A stretch of DNA of 64,000 nucleotides from Blastomussa wellsi. Its lineage: Eukaryota > Cnidaria > Anthozoa > Scleractinia > Plerogyridae. Each line of letters begins with the position of its first letter. The first letter of the stretch is position 1. The stretch lies in assembly GCA_947652115.1 (NCBI GenBank), contig OX393574.1:11105975-11169974 (forward strand), in the 5' to 3' direction. The notes below the pieces were generated by a model, which worked only from the letters and a program-made list of their open reading frames with translations, did no database searches and was not told the origin of the DNA. Positions 22,479-35,070 of this stretch are shown here, piece after piece. Position numbers and translations under genes: made by a program.

Positions 22479-22535
22479 TTATAAACTTGACGTTTCGTAC
22501 GCTTCAACATACATCTTCAGAAGTGACGGTTATAA
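22479..22535 (-). ncRNA. Hammerhead-ribozyme-like motif, spacer 1
   Basis: On the - strand: CUGAAGA (box 1), a stem II GUAUG/CGUAC with loop UUGAAG, then GAAA, a minimal ACGU stem III, and C as the cleavage nucleotide. Stem I pairs AAGU with ACUU and, past a CCGUC bulge, UUAUAA with UUAUAA. One extra U lies between box 1 and stem II. Hammerheads are known in Penelope-like elements, which suggests the source. Copies 2 and 3 keep it (33996-34052, 46360-46416). Activity is not shown. Confidence 0.5.
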
Positions 22536-23163
22536 CAGTTACAAAACATTTAAAAATACAAAAATAAAGCGAGGTACTGGTGACTAGCTAGCTAAAAACA
22601 ATGAGATTTATTTCTACCGTTAGAATCTACTATCAGTAGTACCAATTTTCTGGAAGATCTTAGAAAATGTGTAAGAGATCGCATTTACCTCCGAGTCGTT
22701 GTCATTTGTCTCAATGCTTTCACTGGTTTCAATGAAAGGGCAGTCGAAGCTCATTCGCTTGGTTATTACATGCACCGCAGTATTTGTCTCGTGCGATTCC
22801 GTGCGAGTGGAAAGATTTCTATCCCTTCTCGAGGCATTCAGAAACACAAAAACACGTAGCTATAGGTAGTGCGAAACAAAACGAACCAAATCGACAACGA
22901 AGCAAGACTTTATGATCAAAACAAAACATCGAGGGCTGACTAGCCTCGCTTTCATGCGACTCGTCCCGGGCGACAACCCGAGTGGTCCGCCATATTTGCA
23001 TTCGGTGTATGTACATGCTGAATTCGTCATTTTAAGGTAGCAAATCCCTTAGCGCAAGCGAAAAAGTAGTTTTAAGGTAGCCTATTCGCGTTAAACATAC
23101 CTCAAGACTCATTACCAAAAAAATTTGATTTAAACTACTGGTTACAGTATACGGAGTCAAAAC

Positions 23164-23566
23164 ACAATTCACAGGAAACCCGAACGCTGTATTAGCTTTT
23201 CTAATCATTAAATAAAAATACTGTTACTTACCTCCGCTCCAGTGTCATTTTGCAAGGGACTTTAATCGGAATGAAGATTGTTTAACTTGCGTGTCTGCCT
23301 CTTCGTAAATACAATGCGCCGGTACATTATCATAATTAACAATAACTAACCTCGGGGGAGAATCTCGGGTTTCAATTTAATAGTTAATGATGATAATAGG
23401 AAACTTGAGACGTAATCGGCGCATTGTATTTACGAAGAGGCAGACACGCAAGATAAACCGTCTTCATTCCGATTAAAATCCCTTCCAAAACGACTCAAAA
23501 AGACACAGAAACGCAGTTATGTAACAGTATTTTTATTCAATGATTAGAAAAGCCCAATACAGTGTT
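23164..23566. repeat. Long foldback element, spacer 1
   Basis: The arms are about 150 bp: AACGCTGTATTAGCTTTTCT...ATAAAAATACTGTTAC and CGGAATGAAGA...CGTAAATACAATGCGCCG on the left answer CGGCGCATTGTATTTACG...TAACAGTATTTTTATT on the right, with a loop of about 75 bp. The right end is cut at AGTGTT; the counterpart in spacer 3 keeps the full end. Confidence 0.85.
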
Positions 23567-24405
23567 TACCAAAGTGCAATGTGGACGTTGCTATATCTTC
23601 TTTCAGTGCCACAAATGGTATCATAACATAGCTAGCAGAGCCGCGCAATCAAATTCAGTATTCGTAAGCGTGCTCAAAATCCCGATAGTGCACGCTGATC
23701 GCGTTAGCAAATCGACATCACAGCTCCGCACCTGCAGCCAAGTCCTTTCGAGAAGCTTGACATCCGACAGATTCGAATCTCTTGCTGTCACCGCCATAAA
23801 CATCCAGAAAGAAGTGCATGGACACAGCGTCGTTGTGTCCACTAGCTGCAACTGAGTAAACAATAAGCGGCTTCGGATCTTTCTTCAACAACTGCACCGT
23901 TCAAAATGTCCACGTCACTCTTGGATCAAATTTTAGCCACACTTGTTGACATTTACTGTCATACTGTTTTCAGTGTTTAAACAAACCGTTTTACAATGGT
24001 CTATTTTCGGTAATCGATGCACTTTTTGAAGAATTTTGACTTATTTTGACTCTTTGTTCAAATTTTGTGCGAACTGTACGCTTTCTCGCAGAAACTGAAA
24101 ATGTGGCGTGCTGTAAATTAACCAATAAAAGCGCACGTTTTCTTCTCTGTAGTTAAGAGAATTGTGTATTTAATCAGGAAATAATTGTTAAATAAAAGTG
24201 CCATTCTTGAGCGTTTTTTTTTTAAATAAAGAATTTTCTATTTAAACTGCAGTAAAATAAAACTCGAGCTTTCAATAGAAAATTTGAAATAAAACCAGTT
24301 CCAATTTTGCTTAATACTTCGCTTACCGCGAACAATCACTTCTGAGTTTTGTTGTCAGTTTTCCGCGTGGGATTTAATGCAAAATTCCACTGGCTATGTT
24401 ATAAA

Positions 24406-24593
24406 ACAATTGGTTCATGCTTTTAGCTGTGCACTGTCGAGTTATGGAGCACTTGGGAAGTTTGGAGAGCACTCAAGAAGCTACGGTTGCCCTCGGCTGT
24501 CGCCTCGGGCAACTCTTACCCTTCTTTCGTGCTCTCCAAACTTCCCGCGTGCTCCATAACTCGATAGTGCACGCTAAAGCATGAACCAATTGT
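24406..24593. repeat. Foldback MITE family F, spacer 1
   Basis: ACAATTGGTTCATGCTTTTA at the left is the inverse of TAAAGCATGAACCAATTGT at the right; arms are about 75 bp with GAAGTTTGGAGAGCAC / GTGCTCTCCAAACTTC in the middle. Other copies: 7222-7643, 35910-36097 and, diverged, 61185-61376. Confidence 0.85.
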
Positions 24594-25056
24594 AAAATAA
24601 TACATTCAAAGAGGAAAGAGACTGAAACCAATTGCAAAAGTGTTGCCATAGAAACATCATAATAGGCACCTTGTGGTGTATTTGATAGCATTCAATATCA
24701 ACTGCATTGTATTTAATTTGCAGAGATATTATTTATTTTGTGGTTTGAACCCATACTAAAACCAATTGTGACGTCATCAGTTATCTAATTTGAGTAATAA
24801 AAAATGTGAATATCTCTGGAATGAAAGAAGATATCAGCAGAAGGAAAACAAAATTCTTCGTTTTTTTAGAAGGGATTTCGAATACAAGCAGGCAGTTTAA
24901 GACGGTGCCTACGCCTTGTTGTTGCAGCTAGAGAGCGGCAAAGATCGTTAACCTAATTCTTCTTTCAATAAACCGCTACATAAACAGGAAAACTTTTGAA
25001 AGAAAGAACAAAGAAGAGCTTGGGGGCAAAAATTTTGAAATCTATTTAGTAGGCAG

Positions 25057-25066
25057 TTATATATAG
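25057..25066 (+). promoter_or_regulatory. TATA box, sulfotransferase copy 2
   Basis: GCAGTTATATATAGAATT lies about 70 bp before the ATG at 25136, the same block as in copies 1 and 3. Confidence 0.55.
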
Positions 25067-25135
25067 AATTCACGGCTGCATTAGGCCTCTTGGAGTCACT
25101 GGAGCAAAAGGGTCAGTACGGTTTTGTTCAAAGTC

Positions 25136-28100
25136 ATGAAGCTATCCCTAAATATAAAGTCAATTGTACCATATTTTTTGGCCTTTTGCTTGCTCCTTTA
25201 CCTTCTCATCTCATACAGTTGGAACCCGAAGCTAGTGCCAACACCGAAAGAAAACGCAGGTTAGAGTCAAGTTATATTTATATTTGTTGTTCACTTCAGG
25301 GCGTTGATGCCCTGATGTGAAAGTTTCTGGCGCATTCGAGCCAATTTTCTTTTGCAACATCCTGCACCGAATCTGTTGCGTGCATTTCGAACAGCTCTTT
25401 CACAACATGATCCACCATACGGGTTGGGTACTTTTGGCCTGAATTGGAAGTGCATACAGTCACGTATAAAAAATTATGGATCGGACGTAGGGAATATGAA
25501 ATGACGAACTGTGATTGTAGATTAAATTGAGAATGATCAATTAATTCGAGTAAAGAAGCCTGAAAAAAGTCAGGACTTCAACGGGCTTTTTGTGAGAAGT
25601 CAGGCTTCTACTTCTATACAGTTTAGGATTTAGATAACATGTAGGTGAGTTTCTTTGATCTACTTAATTAAACCGGCTTGGACAGTAACATCGCCTGAGT
25701 TCGGTTTTCACGGAAAATTCGTGTTTCCCCACCATAACATGGTGTCAGAAGTCAAGATTTAGCCAAGCCAACTTCATTTACCTTCACTTCGTCACTGCAG
25801 AACTTATTACAGTTTCCGTCGAGAATGCTAACAGAAAGTGAAGCGCCGCACATCAGCCTCTCTTGTCAAATAAACCTCTGTAGCAGTTCGATTTGGCCAG
25901 GACGTTGGCTAGCGAGATTCGGGCGTTACGTAATGTTTATGGTCTTGATAGGAAAAGAAGAGCTGCAAATGGACACCTTTCTATACGCCACGGGTGGCGA
26001 GGCCGAAGATATCATGGCGAGTTTTACGTTCTCCGATGCATCCTATACAAAGAATTACGACATGGTTGAAGGAAAATATGACAGCCATTTCCTCGCAAAG
26101 AAGAACGAGCACGCTAAATTTAATAAACGCGTTTAGGTAGTTAATATGAACAAGTGGAAACTTTTTATAAAGAAGAATCAAAGAGCTCTGTGAGCTACGA
26201 CTGAATTTTTTGAAACATTCTCGGCATACAGACGTATAACGATCTATAACCAGTAAAACAAATCATTTGGTGAGAAAATCAAGCCACTTGCAGATCAACA
26301 AACCTCTGTTTCCTTCTGATTCAACCTAACTAGAAGGCTATTTTCTTTTCTTGTTTCCTTTTTCTTACAGCCTTATGTATCAAAACGGATTTAATTGTCA
26401 AGAGTTTGTAAGACACTTGAATGAACAGAACTTTCTAGAAACTTTCTAGAAGAGTGACTGATTTTAGATTGCATTGCACAAAAAACCGATCAGAGTCAAG
26501 TGCTGTTGTTTTTAGCCTGTGAACAACCTATCCAGTGGGGAAAATTTGGTTAAGATTTCGGCGAGCGAAGGAAGCCGAATTTGCGAGCGTGATCTGAGTT
26601 AGAACTTCCCGGGCGTTTTCCTTCTCCCAAGCTTGATAACGCGCCCACATCTCGATCTTAAACAGCAGGTGTAACATCCTCTCGTTGATGCAAACTCATT
26701 AGCTGTCATTCATTTTGACTTTTAAGTTCTTTTTAGACTAGTTTGCTATCTGTTTAGTGTGTAATACATATTTTGTGTCAATCGGGATGACAAATGGAAA
26801 GTATACTAATATAAGACGAAAGAGACAAATTATATTATATTTGATGACTGTTATATTATATTTGATGACTTCTACAACAGCGTTTGACTTATATAGTTTT
26901 GATCTTTAAGTATTTCGCGGAATGTGTCTACCTTGCCAATACATCAGCTAATTCCCTTTTAATTTCGAGAGATTCTATTGTCAAATTGATTTCTGTTTGC
27001 CATCAGGTAATTGCAGCATTTGGCTGTAACAACTGAGTTTTCATTCTGCGAAACTAAGGCTGCGTTTCTAGGGTGTCAAATTCCGTTATCCTTAACTAGG
27101 GTCAGGAACCTTCGCGGCACACACCTATCCGAAATTTAAGGTAGCGCGTGGTTTCAAACTCATTATCACACATTTATACCATATCATACCAAAACAAAGG
27201 ATAAATAAATTTTAAAGAAGGATGAAATTGGACCACAACAAACACATACTATCGCTCTCTTCTAGTGCTTATGGTCTATATGTAGATAATTTTGTTCTCC
27301 ACTTGACATGATCAATTTTAAAAAGATCTCGTTCGTCGTTGGAGATCTGTTGGTTGATTACTAATAGCTAAAGCCGAATACACTCTTTTCTAAAATTATT
27401 TGTCAGCTTGGAATAATGAATACTGTGCCTTATCATTTTAGAGCGAAGATCTTCAACCGAAGGAGCTCAGGTAAATTCTGGATGGTTCAAAATGCATGGA
27501 CATAACGACATAGAAGCTAAGAATCATGCATTATGTTCATGACATTATGATCCTACGGTGTCGTTATTTTGCAAGGGTGTTGGCAAAACGCAGACTTTCG
27601 GTCGGGGTCGGGGTATACTTTTTATTTATTTTCAATATTTTGTTAACCTTCGATTTTTTCTACAAATCATGCTTGACTTTCCCAATATAACCAGAATTGC
27701 GGCAATCCTTTAAAATGAGAAAAATAAAGCCAAACATAAAAAGGGGCAACAAAAAAGCAACGCGGTAAAGCTGATACTACGTATAAAGTCGACTTTTCGA
27801 GACGCCAACACGCAGGGTTGCAACCGCAGACAGTTGTTTCTTCCTTTTGCGGGCGCGTCAGCACAGTGTAGCAAATTTATATCACCCCAGCGCGAGAGTA
27901 GCTTGCGAACACAGACGGATTTCCGGCTTTCTGTGTTCGCAAGCGAGCGCGAGAGCCAACGGATATCATCATGAGAAAATGACCCATATTAACTTTGTCC
28001 AAACACATTTAAACCAGTAGAAGAACAAGCTTACGAAAGCCGCACTACACTACTCTTTGATGTTGTGCTACTCTTAAATATTGTGCTACTCTTAAATGTT

Positions 28101-31100
28101 GTGCTACTCTTTAATGTTGTGCTACTCTTTAATGTTGTGCTGCTCTTTGATGTTGTGCTACTCTTAAATATTGTGCTACTCTTAAATGTTGTGCTACTCT
28201 TTAATGTTGCGCTACTCTTTAATGTTGTGCTACTCTTTGATGTTGTGCTACTCTTTAATGTTGTGCTGCTCTTTGATGTTGTGCTACTCTTTAATGTTGT
28301 GCTACTCTTTAATGTTGTGCTACTCTTTAATGTTGCGCTACTCTTTAATGTTGTGCTACTCTTTGATGTTGTGCTACTCTTTAATGTTGTGCTGCTCTTT
28401 GATGTTGTGCTACTCTTTGATGTTGTGCTGCTCTTTAATGTTGTGCTGCTCTTTAATGTTGTGTTACTCTTTAATGTTGTGCTACTCTTTAATGTTGTGC
28501 TACTCTTTTATGTTTTGCTACTCTTTAATGTTGTGCTGCTCTTTAATGTTGTGCTACTCTTTAATGTTGTGCTACTCTTTAATGTTGTGCTACTCTTTAA
28601 TGTTGTGCTGCTCTTTAATGTTGTGCTACTCTTTAATGTTGTGCTACTCTTTAATGTTGTGCTACTCTTTGATGTTGTGCTACTCTTTAATGTTGTGCTG
28701 CTCTTTAATGTTGTGCTACTCTTTAATGTTGTGCTACTCTTTAATGTTGTGCTACTCTTAAATGTTGTGCTGCTCTTTAATGTTGTGCTACTCTTAAATG
28801 TTTTGCTGCTCTTTAATGTTGTGCTACTCTTAAATGTTGTGCTGCTCTTTAATGTTGTGCTACTCTTAAATGTTGTGCTGCTCTTTAATGTTGTGCTACT
28901 CTTAAATGTTGTGCTGCTCTTTAATGTTGTGCTACTCTTTAATGTTGTGCTGCTCTTTAATGTTGTGCTACTCTTAAATGTTGTGCTGCTCTTTAATGTT
29001 GTGCTACTCTTTAATGTTGTGCTGCTCTTTAATGTTGTGCTACTCTTTAATGTTGTGCTACTTTTAAATGTTGTGCTGCTCTTTAATGTTGTGCTACTCT
29101 TAAATGTTGTGCTGCTCTTTAATGTTGTGCTACTCTTTTATGTTTTGCTACTCTTTAATGTTGTGCTGCTCTTTAATGTTGTGCTACTCTTTAATGTTGT
29201 GCTACTCTTTTATGTTTTGCTACTCTTTAATGTTGTGCTGCTCTTTAATGTTGTGCTACTCTTTAATGTTGTGCTACTCTTTAATGTTGTGCTACTCTTT
29301 AATGTTGTGCTGCTCTTTAATGTTGTGCTACTCTTTAATGTTGTGCTACTCTTTAATGTTGTGCTACTCTTTGATGTTGTGCTACTCTTTAATGTTGTGC
29401 TGCTCTTTAATGTTGTGCTACTCTTTAATGTTGTGCTACTCTTTAATGTTGTGCTACTCTTAAATGTTGTGCTGCTCTTTAATGTTGTGCTACTCTTAAA
29501 TGTTTTGCTGCTCTTTAATGTTGTGCTACTCTTAAATGTTGTGCTGCTCTTTAATGTTGTGCTACTCTTAAATGTTGTGCTGCTCTTTAATGTTGTGCTA
29601 CTCTTAAATGTTGTGCTGCTCTTTAATGTTGTGCTACTCTTTAATGTTGTGCTACTTTTAAATGTTGTGCTGCTCTTTAATGTTGTGCTACTCTTAAATG
29701 TTGTGCTGCTCTTTAATGTTGTGCTACTCTTAAATGTTGTGCTGCTCTTTAATGTTGTGCTACTCTTTAATGTTGTGCTGCTCTTTAATGTTGTGCTACT
29801 CTTTAATGTTGTGCTACTTTTAAATGTTGTGCTGCTCTTTAATGTTGTGCTACTCTTAAATGTTGTGCTGCTCTTTAATGTTGTGCTACTCTTAAATGTT
29901 GTGCTGCTCTTTAATGTTGTGCTACTCTTTAATGTTGTGCTGCCCTTTAATGTTGTGCTACTCTTTAATGTTGTGCTGCTCTTTAATGTTGTGCTACTCT
30001 TTAATGTTGTGCTACTCTTTAATGTTGTGCTGCTCTTTGATGTTGTGCTACTCTTTAATGTTGTGCTACTCTTTAATGTTGTGCTGCTCTTTAATGTTGT
30101 GCTACTCTTTAATGTTGTGCTACTCTTTAATGTTGTGCTACTCTTTAATGTTGTGCTACTCTTTAATGTTGTGCTACTCTTTAATGTTATGCTACTCTTT
30201 AACCCTATTCAGACCGGGCTTTTTTGAACCTTCTGGGACTCCCGCCCTCTATGTAACTTCAAAACAGTTAACGCTATGGTCATTAACACAGGCATGTTGG
30301 CATGGTGACGTAATATGACGTCATTTATCCAATTTTATTGGCTGAAAAGCTATTTAATCAATATTTCTTCACGATTCGATGTATAACCACATTCTTAGAA
30401 GCAACATGTATAATTAGATTCTAGTGCATGACAATAGGTTAGTTGTCATTAGCAACAATAATGACGTCACTATGACGTCCTTAACATCGAAATAGCCGCC
30501 ATCTTGGATCCGCCATTTTGAATTTCTTTAAAATCGTTTATTTCATTAAATATCCTAAAAGTTGAAGTTATTGGACTGTAAAACATAAATGCTCTATAAG
30601 AGAATGTTTCAAAAATGAAAATACAACACATTATTTGAAATACAAAGCAAAATAGTCTTCATTGTAAATCGTGTCCGCCATCTTGGATATCAGCAGTTTC
30701 AAATAAATATTCAACTGAAACTGGTATTATATAAGCTAAATTATATCTAATTTGATAAATTGTTGCTCAACTAAGGCTAAAAATACCATAAAAAATAGAA
30801 ATAATATTGATTAAAACCGAAAAATGCGAATTTAGGAAAACATGGTTGCCATGGAAACGTCAAAGTTGGTGATCACGTGATACAAGTGTCAAAATATTCT
30901 CAGAATAATTTTAGGAAAATTCACCAAGTTTGGTGGTGATAGCTTTAATTGCCATGAAGTCATACATCTTCAAAGTTGGCGCGGGACTCAAAAGCCATCC
31001 CCCCGGTCTGAATATTTTTCTTCTCAATCTTTTTTAAGTTCTGCATGTTGTATTGTGAAAGTCCAACACGATCAATCCAAAGATAAAAACGAAATAAAAG

Positions 31101-32891
31101 AGCAAATGAACAAAAATATACAAAAGAAAACAGAAAAATATAAATACCTCGACGCCGATCCCGAGTCGACGTTTTATCGACACGCAATTATGACTAAAAG
31201 GGAAGACCGAGAGGGACGTTTATAACCATGAACAGATTGAGTTGTCTTACACGAGGTGTGGTATCGTTGGAGCCTCAGCCATTTCAGTGGCTACCGAGGC
31301 GATCTGTTCATGGTTATAAACATCCCTCTGGACCATCCCTTTTAAAATGTACAAGATAAACATTAAAAAAAACAACGAAGAAATGTAAAATAGCACTCCG
31401 ACCCCGAACCCGTCCCCAGCCCCGAGTCGGCGTTTTAGCGATGCCCATAAAAAAGTCCTTTGAATCTTGAACGTTACAACCGTGTCTCACATTGCAAAGA
31501 AAAATCAAATGTGGTTCAGTTGGACGAAATTAATACGGGTCATTTTGCTATTAAATGATTATATACGTTGGCTTTCACGCTGACGTGCACTGTCCATATA
31601 TGGTTGCAACCCTTCTTTATAGTATCTTATCGTGCTGTCTCCTAAAGTCTACTTTTTGATGTAGTATCATACAGTCTGCTATATTGCCACTTTTTGTTTC
31701 CGTTTATTTTAATTTATCTTTGTCGTCAATGATGCCTTTTTAGAGTTTCTTCATGTTTACACGAATTTCGCAATTTTGGTTGTATTGGACCCCCTTCCCT
31801 AACCGAATTTTTTGCTTTTACTACTTGTTTGACGCTGAAATTCTCGCATCGACAGGATTGCTTATTATCACTCAACTGAGTAAAAGCCTTTTACTCAGTT
31901 AGGATCCCCCACCCTCCTGTCAAAATCCCTGGATCCACCCCTGAAATAAAAAGGAAAGACGAACATCGTCTGTTCTTGTGTTGATGCCATTATGTCGCCG
32001 TATGCTCGTACTTATGTCGTTATGCTTTGCCTACACGAAAGCCTTCCTTAAATAACGAATTTTCTTCTAATACAGGATAAACCCAAATCTTCGGGAATCA
32101 GCCCAGAAGAAAGGCAAATAGCCAGAAAACAGCACCTTAAAGATTACTGTCGTAAACACAGCTACAACAACAACCTAACAAGAAAAGACGTATTCAGGAT
32201 TGCTGTTGATGACGAACTAAAACTCATTTATGGCTTAATTCCAAAGGTGGGAAGTTCAACCTGGAAATCGGTGTTAGGACGTGCTCGAGGAATTCAGCCC
32301 CCAATCAAACGCTGGGTTATATGGAAACACTTAAACTATTGTAAAAATGTGGAACAATCGAAACGATTTCAAACTTATTTTAAATTTGTCTTCGTTCGCG
32401 AGCCGTTGGAGCGCGTGCTTTCGGCCTTCAAAAACTGGTTTATAAGAGTTCCTAACTACTCCAAAGACATCCGTAAAGATATCGTACAAGCTCTCCGACC
32501 TCAAGATTTCGAACCTGAGGGGAAAAATTCCATTAGCTTCTCAGAATTCATCCGGTACTTTTCCAACAATATTTCACGTAATTATCATTGGCGACAGTAC
32601 GAAAAGATATGTCATCCATGCGTCATTAACTACGATTTCATTGGTCATTATGAGACCTTGGAAGAAGACGCGCCTCTCTTGCTAAAAATGGCGGGAATTG
32701 ACGACCGCGCGAAATTCCCGCCAATCAAGCAAAATACAACCAATAAAGCTGAAGTGTTGGAATACTTTTCACAGGTCCCCCCTGAGTATATCACTCGGTT
32801 TGGAGAGCTGTATCGCAATGACTATGAAATGTTCGGTTACGAGTATCTTGGTTCTGTAAAAACGCTTTTAAATCAAACTACGAAAAGCTAA
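25136..32891 (+). CDS. Carbohydrate sulfotransferase, copy 2
   Basis: Exons 25136-25259, 27442-27470 and 32076-32891 join in phase to 322 residues, with the same layout as copy 1: anchor about 10-29, PKVGSSTW, FVREPLERVLSAF and HW...CHPCVINYDFIG all intact. Exon 3 is identical in protein to copy 3 over the catalytic domain and differs from copy 1 at scattered sites (for example IQPP for IPQP, KNSIS for ENSIS). The AATAAA nearest the stop in copy 1 is lost here (CCAAAAAAC), leaving one at about 33044. Intron 1 has lost 1 kb near 27070 and intron 2 holds array 2. Likely functional by sequence; expression unknown. Confidence 0.9.
25555..26136 (+). mobile_element. LTR/gag remnant, copy 2
   Basis: Same SINE-tail scrap, PBS-like TGGTGTCAGAAGTC (about 25740) and 103-codon gag-like frame (25825-26136) as in copy 1, with few substitutions. 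Confidence 0.6.
27442..27470 (+). CDS. 29-bp microexon, copy 2
   Basis: Acceptor ATCATTTTAG and donor GTAAATTCTG flank the same 29 bases as in copy 1. Confidence 0.85.
28051..30202. repeat. 18-bp minisatellite array 2 (about 120 units)
   Basis: The unit is CTCTTTAATGTTGTGCTR. Variants are CTTTGATG, CTTAAATG and CTACTC/CTGCTC, a different set from array 1. A 702-bp block (39 units) is repeated: the rare unit CTTTTATGTTTTGC occurs at 28503 and 29205 with the same neighbours. The array is preceded by CTTACGAAAGCCGCACTACA, also seen before array 3. All of it is in intron 2. Confidence 0.97.
30203..31016. mobile_element. piggyBac-like MITE, copy 2
   Basis: Left TTAA plus CCCTATTCAGACCGGG as in copy 1; at the right end CCCCCGGTCTGAAT is kept but the TTAA is changed (ATATTTTTC). 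Contains an extra stretch (GTCAAAGTTGGTGATCACGT) absent from the copy 1 element. Confidence 0.75.
31194..31343. repeat. Foldback hairpin, orientation B
   Basis: Same hairpin as 19617-19796 but inverted: here GACCGAGAGGG leads and CCCTCTGGACCATCCC ends. One arm lacks about 40 bp. Confidence 0.8.
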
Positions 32892-33995
32892 CCTTTCCAT
32901 TATTCAAGCAACGAGAGTATTACCAAAAAAATCCAAAAAACAAATAACGATATTTATTAAGAGGAAGCCAAATTGGCCTACGGGCGATTTTTTTTTTCCA
33001 GGTTTGGGGGGGGGGGGGGGGGTTGGGTTTGAACCATTTGCCCAATAAATTTATCCAAGTTGCTTTGCACAAATTTTCTCTTGCTGCCCAGAAAATGTGT
33101 CTTAGTCGGGGAACTACTTTTTTTTTAATTGTAAAGTTTTAATAATGGCCAGGGGAGTTGCTAGCCTATAGTCCTGTAGTCTCGGGTCTACAAATCTTTT
33201 ATAGAAAAAAATATTAACCTGAAGCGCTTCGAAGTTGAAATAGAGAGCAACTTGTAATGTATATAGCATTTTATTATTCAACAAATTGTTACATTTCCCA
33301 TATATGGTCATAAAGCGATTGTTATCCGTCATCTGCGCATGACAGATATCCTGCGACATACGTCAGTCTCGATGATTCATCAGAAGTGTTGCAAAGCTCC
33401 GCACAACTACAGCTTTTCCAGCTTAAAAATGCGATTCGTCCACAATTTGTTGAATAATCTTGTGGAATTTTGCCTGATTTTAGCCAATTCGGCCTACGGC
33501 CATGTCGCCTAAGTGTCTGGCGATATTCCACGCAGTTTTGTAGGAAAATAATTAAATAATCTTGCAGCAAAGAGATCAAGACTCACCTAGCAGAGATCTA
33601 GCAAGTGTAGCAAGTGCAAACTCTGTGACAAGCAAACGTATAAATAAAAGTACACTGAGTGAAAATGAAATCTTAGAATTTAGATACTTACGAGATACAC
33701 ATAACATATTCAACAGAAAGTGAAGGAGAGATTTCTATCAGAAAATCTTTCTCAGCGGACCTCCTCGCTTCTCTCGAAGCCCCTTAATTAAGGCGCGTCT
33801 ACACGGGCGATTTTTGTCGCGCAACACAGCGCATTTTTTTTCGTTCCCAGACTCCTCTCCTCTTTTTTGGTACGAGATTGATGTCGTAACCATGGTAACT
33901 TAAAGAATAAACTCTAGGTTTAGAAAGTCGTAAAAGAAAAAGAAAACAAACGGCGGTTATAAACATTATCAATAGACAACGCATGGTAAAAACTT
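32892..33995. other. 3' flank and spacer after copy 2
   Basis: Counterpart of 21336-22478, with the G-run repeat at about 32975-33060 and the ACACGGGCGATTTTTGTCGC repeat near 33800. No gene recognised. Confidence 0.5.
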
Positions 33996-34052
33996 TTATA
34001 AACTTGACGTTTCGTACGCTTCAACATACATCTTCAGAAGTGACGGTTATAA
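33996..34052 (-). ncRNA. Hammerhead-ribozyme-like motif, spacer 2
   Basis: Identical in all core positions and in stems I and II to 22479-22535. Confidence 0.5.
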
Positions 34053-34675
34053 CAGTTACAAAACATTTAAAAATACAAAAATAAAGCGAGGTACTGGTGA
34101 CTAGCTAGCTAAAAACAATGAGATTTATTTCTACCGTTAGAATCTACTATCAGTAGTACCAATTTTCTGGAAGATCTTAGAAAATGTGTAAGAGATCGCA
34201 TTTACCTCCGAGTCGTTGTCATTTGTCTCAATTCTTTCACTGGTTTTAATGAAAGGGCAGTCGAAGCTCATTCGCTTGTTTATTACACCGCAGTATTTGT
34301 CTCGTGCGATTCCGTGCGAGTGGAAAGATTTCTATCCCTTCTCGAGGCATTCAGAAACACAAAAACACGTAGCTATAGGTAGTGCGAAACAAAACGAACT
34401 AAATCGACAACGAAGCAAGACTTTATGATCAAAACAAAACATCGAGGGCTGACTAGCCTCGCTTTCATGCGACTCGTCCCGGGCGACAACCCGAGTGGTC
34501 CGCCATATTTGCATTCGGTGTATGTACACGCTGAATTCGTCATTTTAAGGTAGCAAATCCCTTAGCGCAAGCGAAAAAGTAGTTTTAAGGTAGCCTACTC
34601 GCGTTAAACATACCTCAAGACTCATTACCAAAAAAATTTGATTTAAACTACTGGTTACAGTATACGGAGTCAAAA

Positions 34676-35070
34676 CACAATTCACAGGAAACCCGAACGC
34701 TGTATTAGCTTTTCTAATCATTAAATAAAAATACTGTTACTTACCTCCGCTCCAGTGTCATTTTGCAAGGGACTTTAATCGGAATGAAGTTTGTTTAACT
34801 TGCGTGTCTGCCTCTTCGTAAATACAATGCGCCGGTACATTATCATAATTAACAATTAACTAACCTCGGGGGAGAATCTCGGGTTTCAATTTAATAGTTA
34901 ATGATGATAATAGGAAACTTGAGACGTAATCGGCGCATTGTATTTACGAAGAGGAAGAAAACCGTCTTCATTCCGATTAAAATCCCTTCCAAAACGACTC
35001 AAAAAGACACAGAAACGCAGTTATGTAACAGTATTTTTATTTAATGATTAGAAAAGCCCGATACAGTGTT
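34676..35070. repeat. Long foldback element, spacer 2
   Basis: Counterpart of 23164-23566; the right arm has lost CAGACACGCAAGAT, so one stretch of the stem is unpaired. Confidence 0.8.

Noticed and set aside
22600..23040. Possible - strand gene in the spacers (donor-like GAGGTAAATG near 22690, AGGTAAGTAAC near 23228)
   Set aside because: The frames are short, have no matching acceptors or domains, and one donor lies in the arm of a foldback element.
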